Source: Lumnitzera littorea (Eukaryota > Streptophyta > Magnoliopsida > Myrtales > Combretaceae). From it: a stretch of 64,000 nt of DNA. The translations under genes and the position numbers were made by a program. Below are positions 62,238-64,000 of the stretch, one piece after another (position 1 is the first letter of the stretch; each line of letters opens with the position of its first letter). A model generated the notes under the pieces. It was not told the DNA's origin. It made no database searches and was given only the letters and a program-made list of their open reading frames with translations. Location of the stretch: contig JAMXBB010000010.1 in NCBI GenBank assembly GCA_024138015.1, positions 7,900,839 through 7,964,838 of the forward strand, given 5' to 3'.

Positions 62238-64000
62238 ATTTTTAGTAATAGGTTTTCTCGGCATGTAGTATAATAAAAAAATTAAATACATATTTTTGCA
62301 TTTGGCATATTGCGCAGTAGTTTTTATAAAAATTACATCTTTTTAGAAAAATTGTATATTTTATGTACAATAACATATTTTTATTAAAATTCATATCTTT
62401 AGGGTAAAATTTACATTTCAATCACATATCTTAGAAGATTAGGATAATTATTTTTTTTTCTATGATTTAGATATCTATTCTATAGTTAGACATCTTGTCT
62501 ATGATTTTAATATCTTTTTCATAATTAGGTATTTTTTTTCTATGATTTAGACATTTATTCCATAAACATTTTATTTATGATTTAGATTTTTTTTTCATAC
62601 TTAGGCATATTTTCCATGATTCAAGAATATTTTCCAAGTTAGGCATGTTTTCTACATTAATTGCATATTTCATGGAAAATTTCATTTAGACACTTTAGGT
62701 TTTTTTTTTTTTTTTTTTTTTAACTCTAAAAGGTTCTATTACATAGAAAATTTTCTTTTTAAATAAAAATCTCAATTTAGGTTTTAAAAGTTAGATTTTT
62801 TCTTTTAAAATTGGATAATAAAAATTAGTTTTTTTTTTTATATTTTTCTTAATAAAAAACTAACAAATGTAAATCTAGCTACGATGTTAAAAAAAAAAAA
62901 CCAACCTATTAAAGTTTTTTAAAAATAAGAACTATGATTAGTTTGGTCTCGATTAATAGATACATAAGCAACTCTAAAGCAATAGTAAAATTTGTAAAGT
63001 ATTTTATTTTATTTTTATTATTTAGGGATATTCGTAATAAAAAAATTTTTTTTTATGCATTTTTACATTTTTGCATATTTTTATATCTTTAAAAAAATTA
63101 TAAAAATAGAGGTTCATTAGTTTTTTTAAATTTTTACATAATGACTTGGTCTTAATAAGTTAGCCACCTAATTCAGATTTACTGTTTAAATTTTCTAAAA
63201 AATCAATTTTTTGGAAAATCTATGGACTAGTGGCTCAATTAGGGTTTTTCGACCCAAAAACCCTAATTTGACCATTTTACTAACTTAACTGGTTGGTTAC
63301 TCCATATTATTTTTTACAATATTTTTTTAACATTTTTTACAGAAAATTTTCCTTAATTTTATGTTGAATAACTTATATTAAGTAAGTTGGACTTAATATA
63401 GGTTAAATTACAGAAAATCAAAATAGGGCTCAACATCTATCAGACTCAAAGGATGATTTGGAGGTTAAATTTATTAAATCCTTAACCCTATTATAGCTTA
63501 GGTGATAACTCAGAAGTTTCTAGTTTAAAAACTTTAAGATTGACTTAACTCAAAACTTACCTTAAAAGGTGTTTATTAAAAATCTTAGGGATTTACCAAC
63601 CTCAGAGATTGACGCAAAAGCTAAATTGTGGTGAACTTTAATGCTTAAGAGGTATAGAGGATATCTCAGAAGCTTCTCTAGTAAATATTTTCAAGGGCAT
63701 TTAGACTTAGGGGATAGCTTAAAAGGTAATATAAATTTATAGCACTATTTTAAACTTTCAATACTTAAGGCATAAACTAATAAGCCAATAACTAACCAAC
63801 CTAATTCGTATATAGATGAGTAAATTAGCAATATTTTATAATTTATATGTGAAATAAAGTATTATGTCAAGATAAATATCAAGGGATCAACCACAAGGAC
63901 AAGTGAACAATCACATTGGTGAGCAACTAGGTTCTAAGTAAGTAGGATTAGTGCTTCACTGTACTTTAGAGTATTGATTGAGAATAGTTGGAGACCTTAG

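Larger units (their letters stand above)
59399..63435 (+). mobile_element. R3 solo LTR (4,037 bp) with perfect 5-bp TSD, nested in R1
   Basis: It begins TGTAGATACCATATTTTGACC and ends GGGCTCAACA. It is flanked on both sides by TCTAT (59394-59398 and 63436-63440), and R1-type sequence continues on either side. TG...CA ends with a 5-bp TSD mark an LTR, and no internal domain is present, so it is a solo LTR. The start sequence resembles the TGTAGATACC-type starts of large Ogre/LARD-like gypsy elements (recalled, not searched). It contains two younger TIR elements. A C-rich, T-poor stretch at 60730-61480 is unlike its surroundings in composition. Confidence 0.72.
52732..64000 (+). mobile_element. 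R1 repeat copy C, interrupted by R2 and R3 and running off the window
   Basis: R1 sequence occurs in three collinear pieces. The first, 52732-53269, corresponds to 10168-10700 in copy A. The second, 58148-59398, corresponds to ~10790-11900: the aagaaatc..accgagcaatttt and attttctataatttttat blocks at 58573 and 58708 match 11150 and 11290. The third is 63436-64000, where taagtaggattagtgcttca near 63936 matches 12405. The gaps are the solo LTRs R2 (53270-58147) and R3 (59399-63435). The 3' end of R1 lies beyond the window. Confidence 0.58.

Noticed and set aside
1..64000. CRISPR arrays, phage, plasmid or bacterial operons
   Set aside because: No regularly spaced direct repeats, no prokaryotic gene packing and no bacterial-type ribosome sites. 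The coding content is spliced and plant-like.

Overview
This is nuclear DNA from a flowering plant, most likely a eudicot. Both intact genes are split by many GT-AG introns. The intergenic space is very AT-rich and filled with decayed plant retrotransposons and terminal-inverted-repeat (TIR) elements, and the two genes are typical plant families. I cannot name the species from the sequence. No prokaryotic, viral or CRISPR-like content is visible.

Layout. 1-3971 (+): the 3' half of a full-size ABCG/PDR transporter, closest by recognition to the ABCG36/PDR8/PEN3 group, running in from the left edge. 4-18 kb: TE remnants (LINE, SINE, a TIR element split by an LTR-like repeat, gag-like traces). 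18.4-21.6 kb (-): a broken, intron-containing copy of the exosome-subunit gene RRP45 (CER7). 22-36 kb: more TEs, including a 3.7-kb solo LTR with intact target-site duplication (TSD). 36.46-45.24 kb (+): a complete 20-exon NADP-dependent malic enzyme gene with a plastid-type N-terminus, carrying an antisense LINE fragment in its 3.7-kb second intron. 46.5-52.7 kb: two copia-like wrecks in opposite orientations, one interrupted by a 1.1-kb TIR element. 52.7 kb to the right edge: a nested stack of long solo LTRs (R2 and R3 inside R1, and TIR elements inside R3).

Three long non-coding repeat families explain much of the unannotated DNA. R1 (~3.4 kb, copies at ~10.2, ~29.9 and ~52.7 kb), R2 (3.7 and 4.9 kb) and R3 (4.0 kb) look like solo LTRs. 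Two have perfect 5-bp TSDs and TG...CA ends. Copies differ mainly by C/T and G/A changes, as expected for long-methylated TEs.

The genes are not functionally linked: a plasma-membrane exporter, a plastid carbon-metabolism enzyme and a dead RNA-exosome gene. I found no convincing undescribed biological system. The strongest items for a second look are the nested LTR/TIR architecture, the RRP45 pseudogene, a near-perfect palindrome flanking a tandem duplication inside an old LTR, and the GC-AG intron and an unusual residue in the malic enzyme gene.
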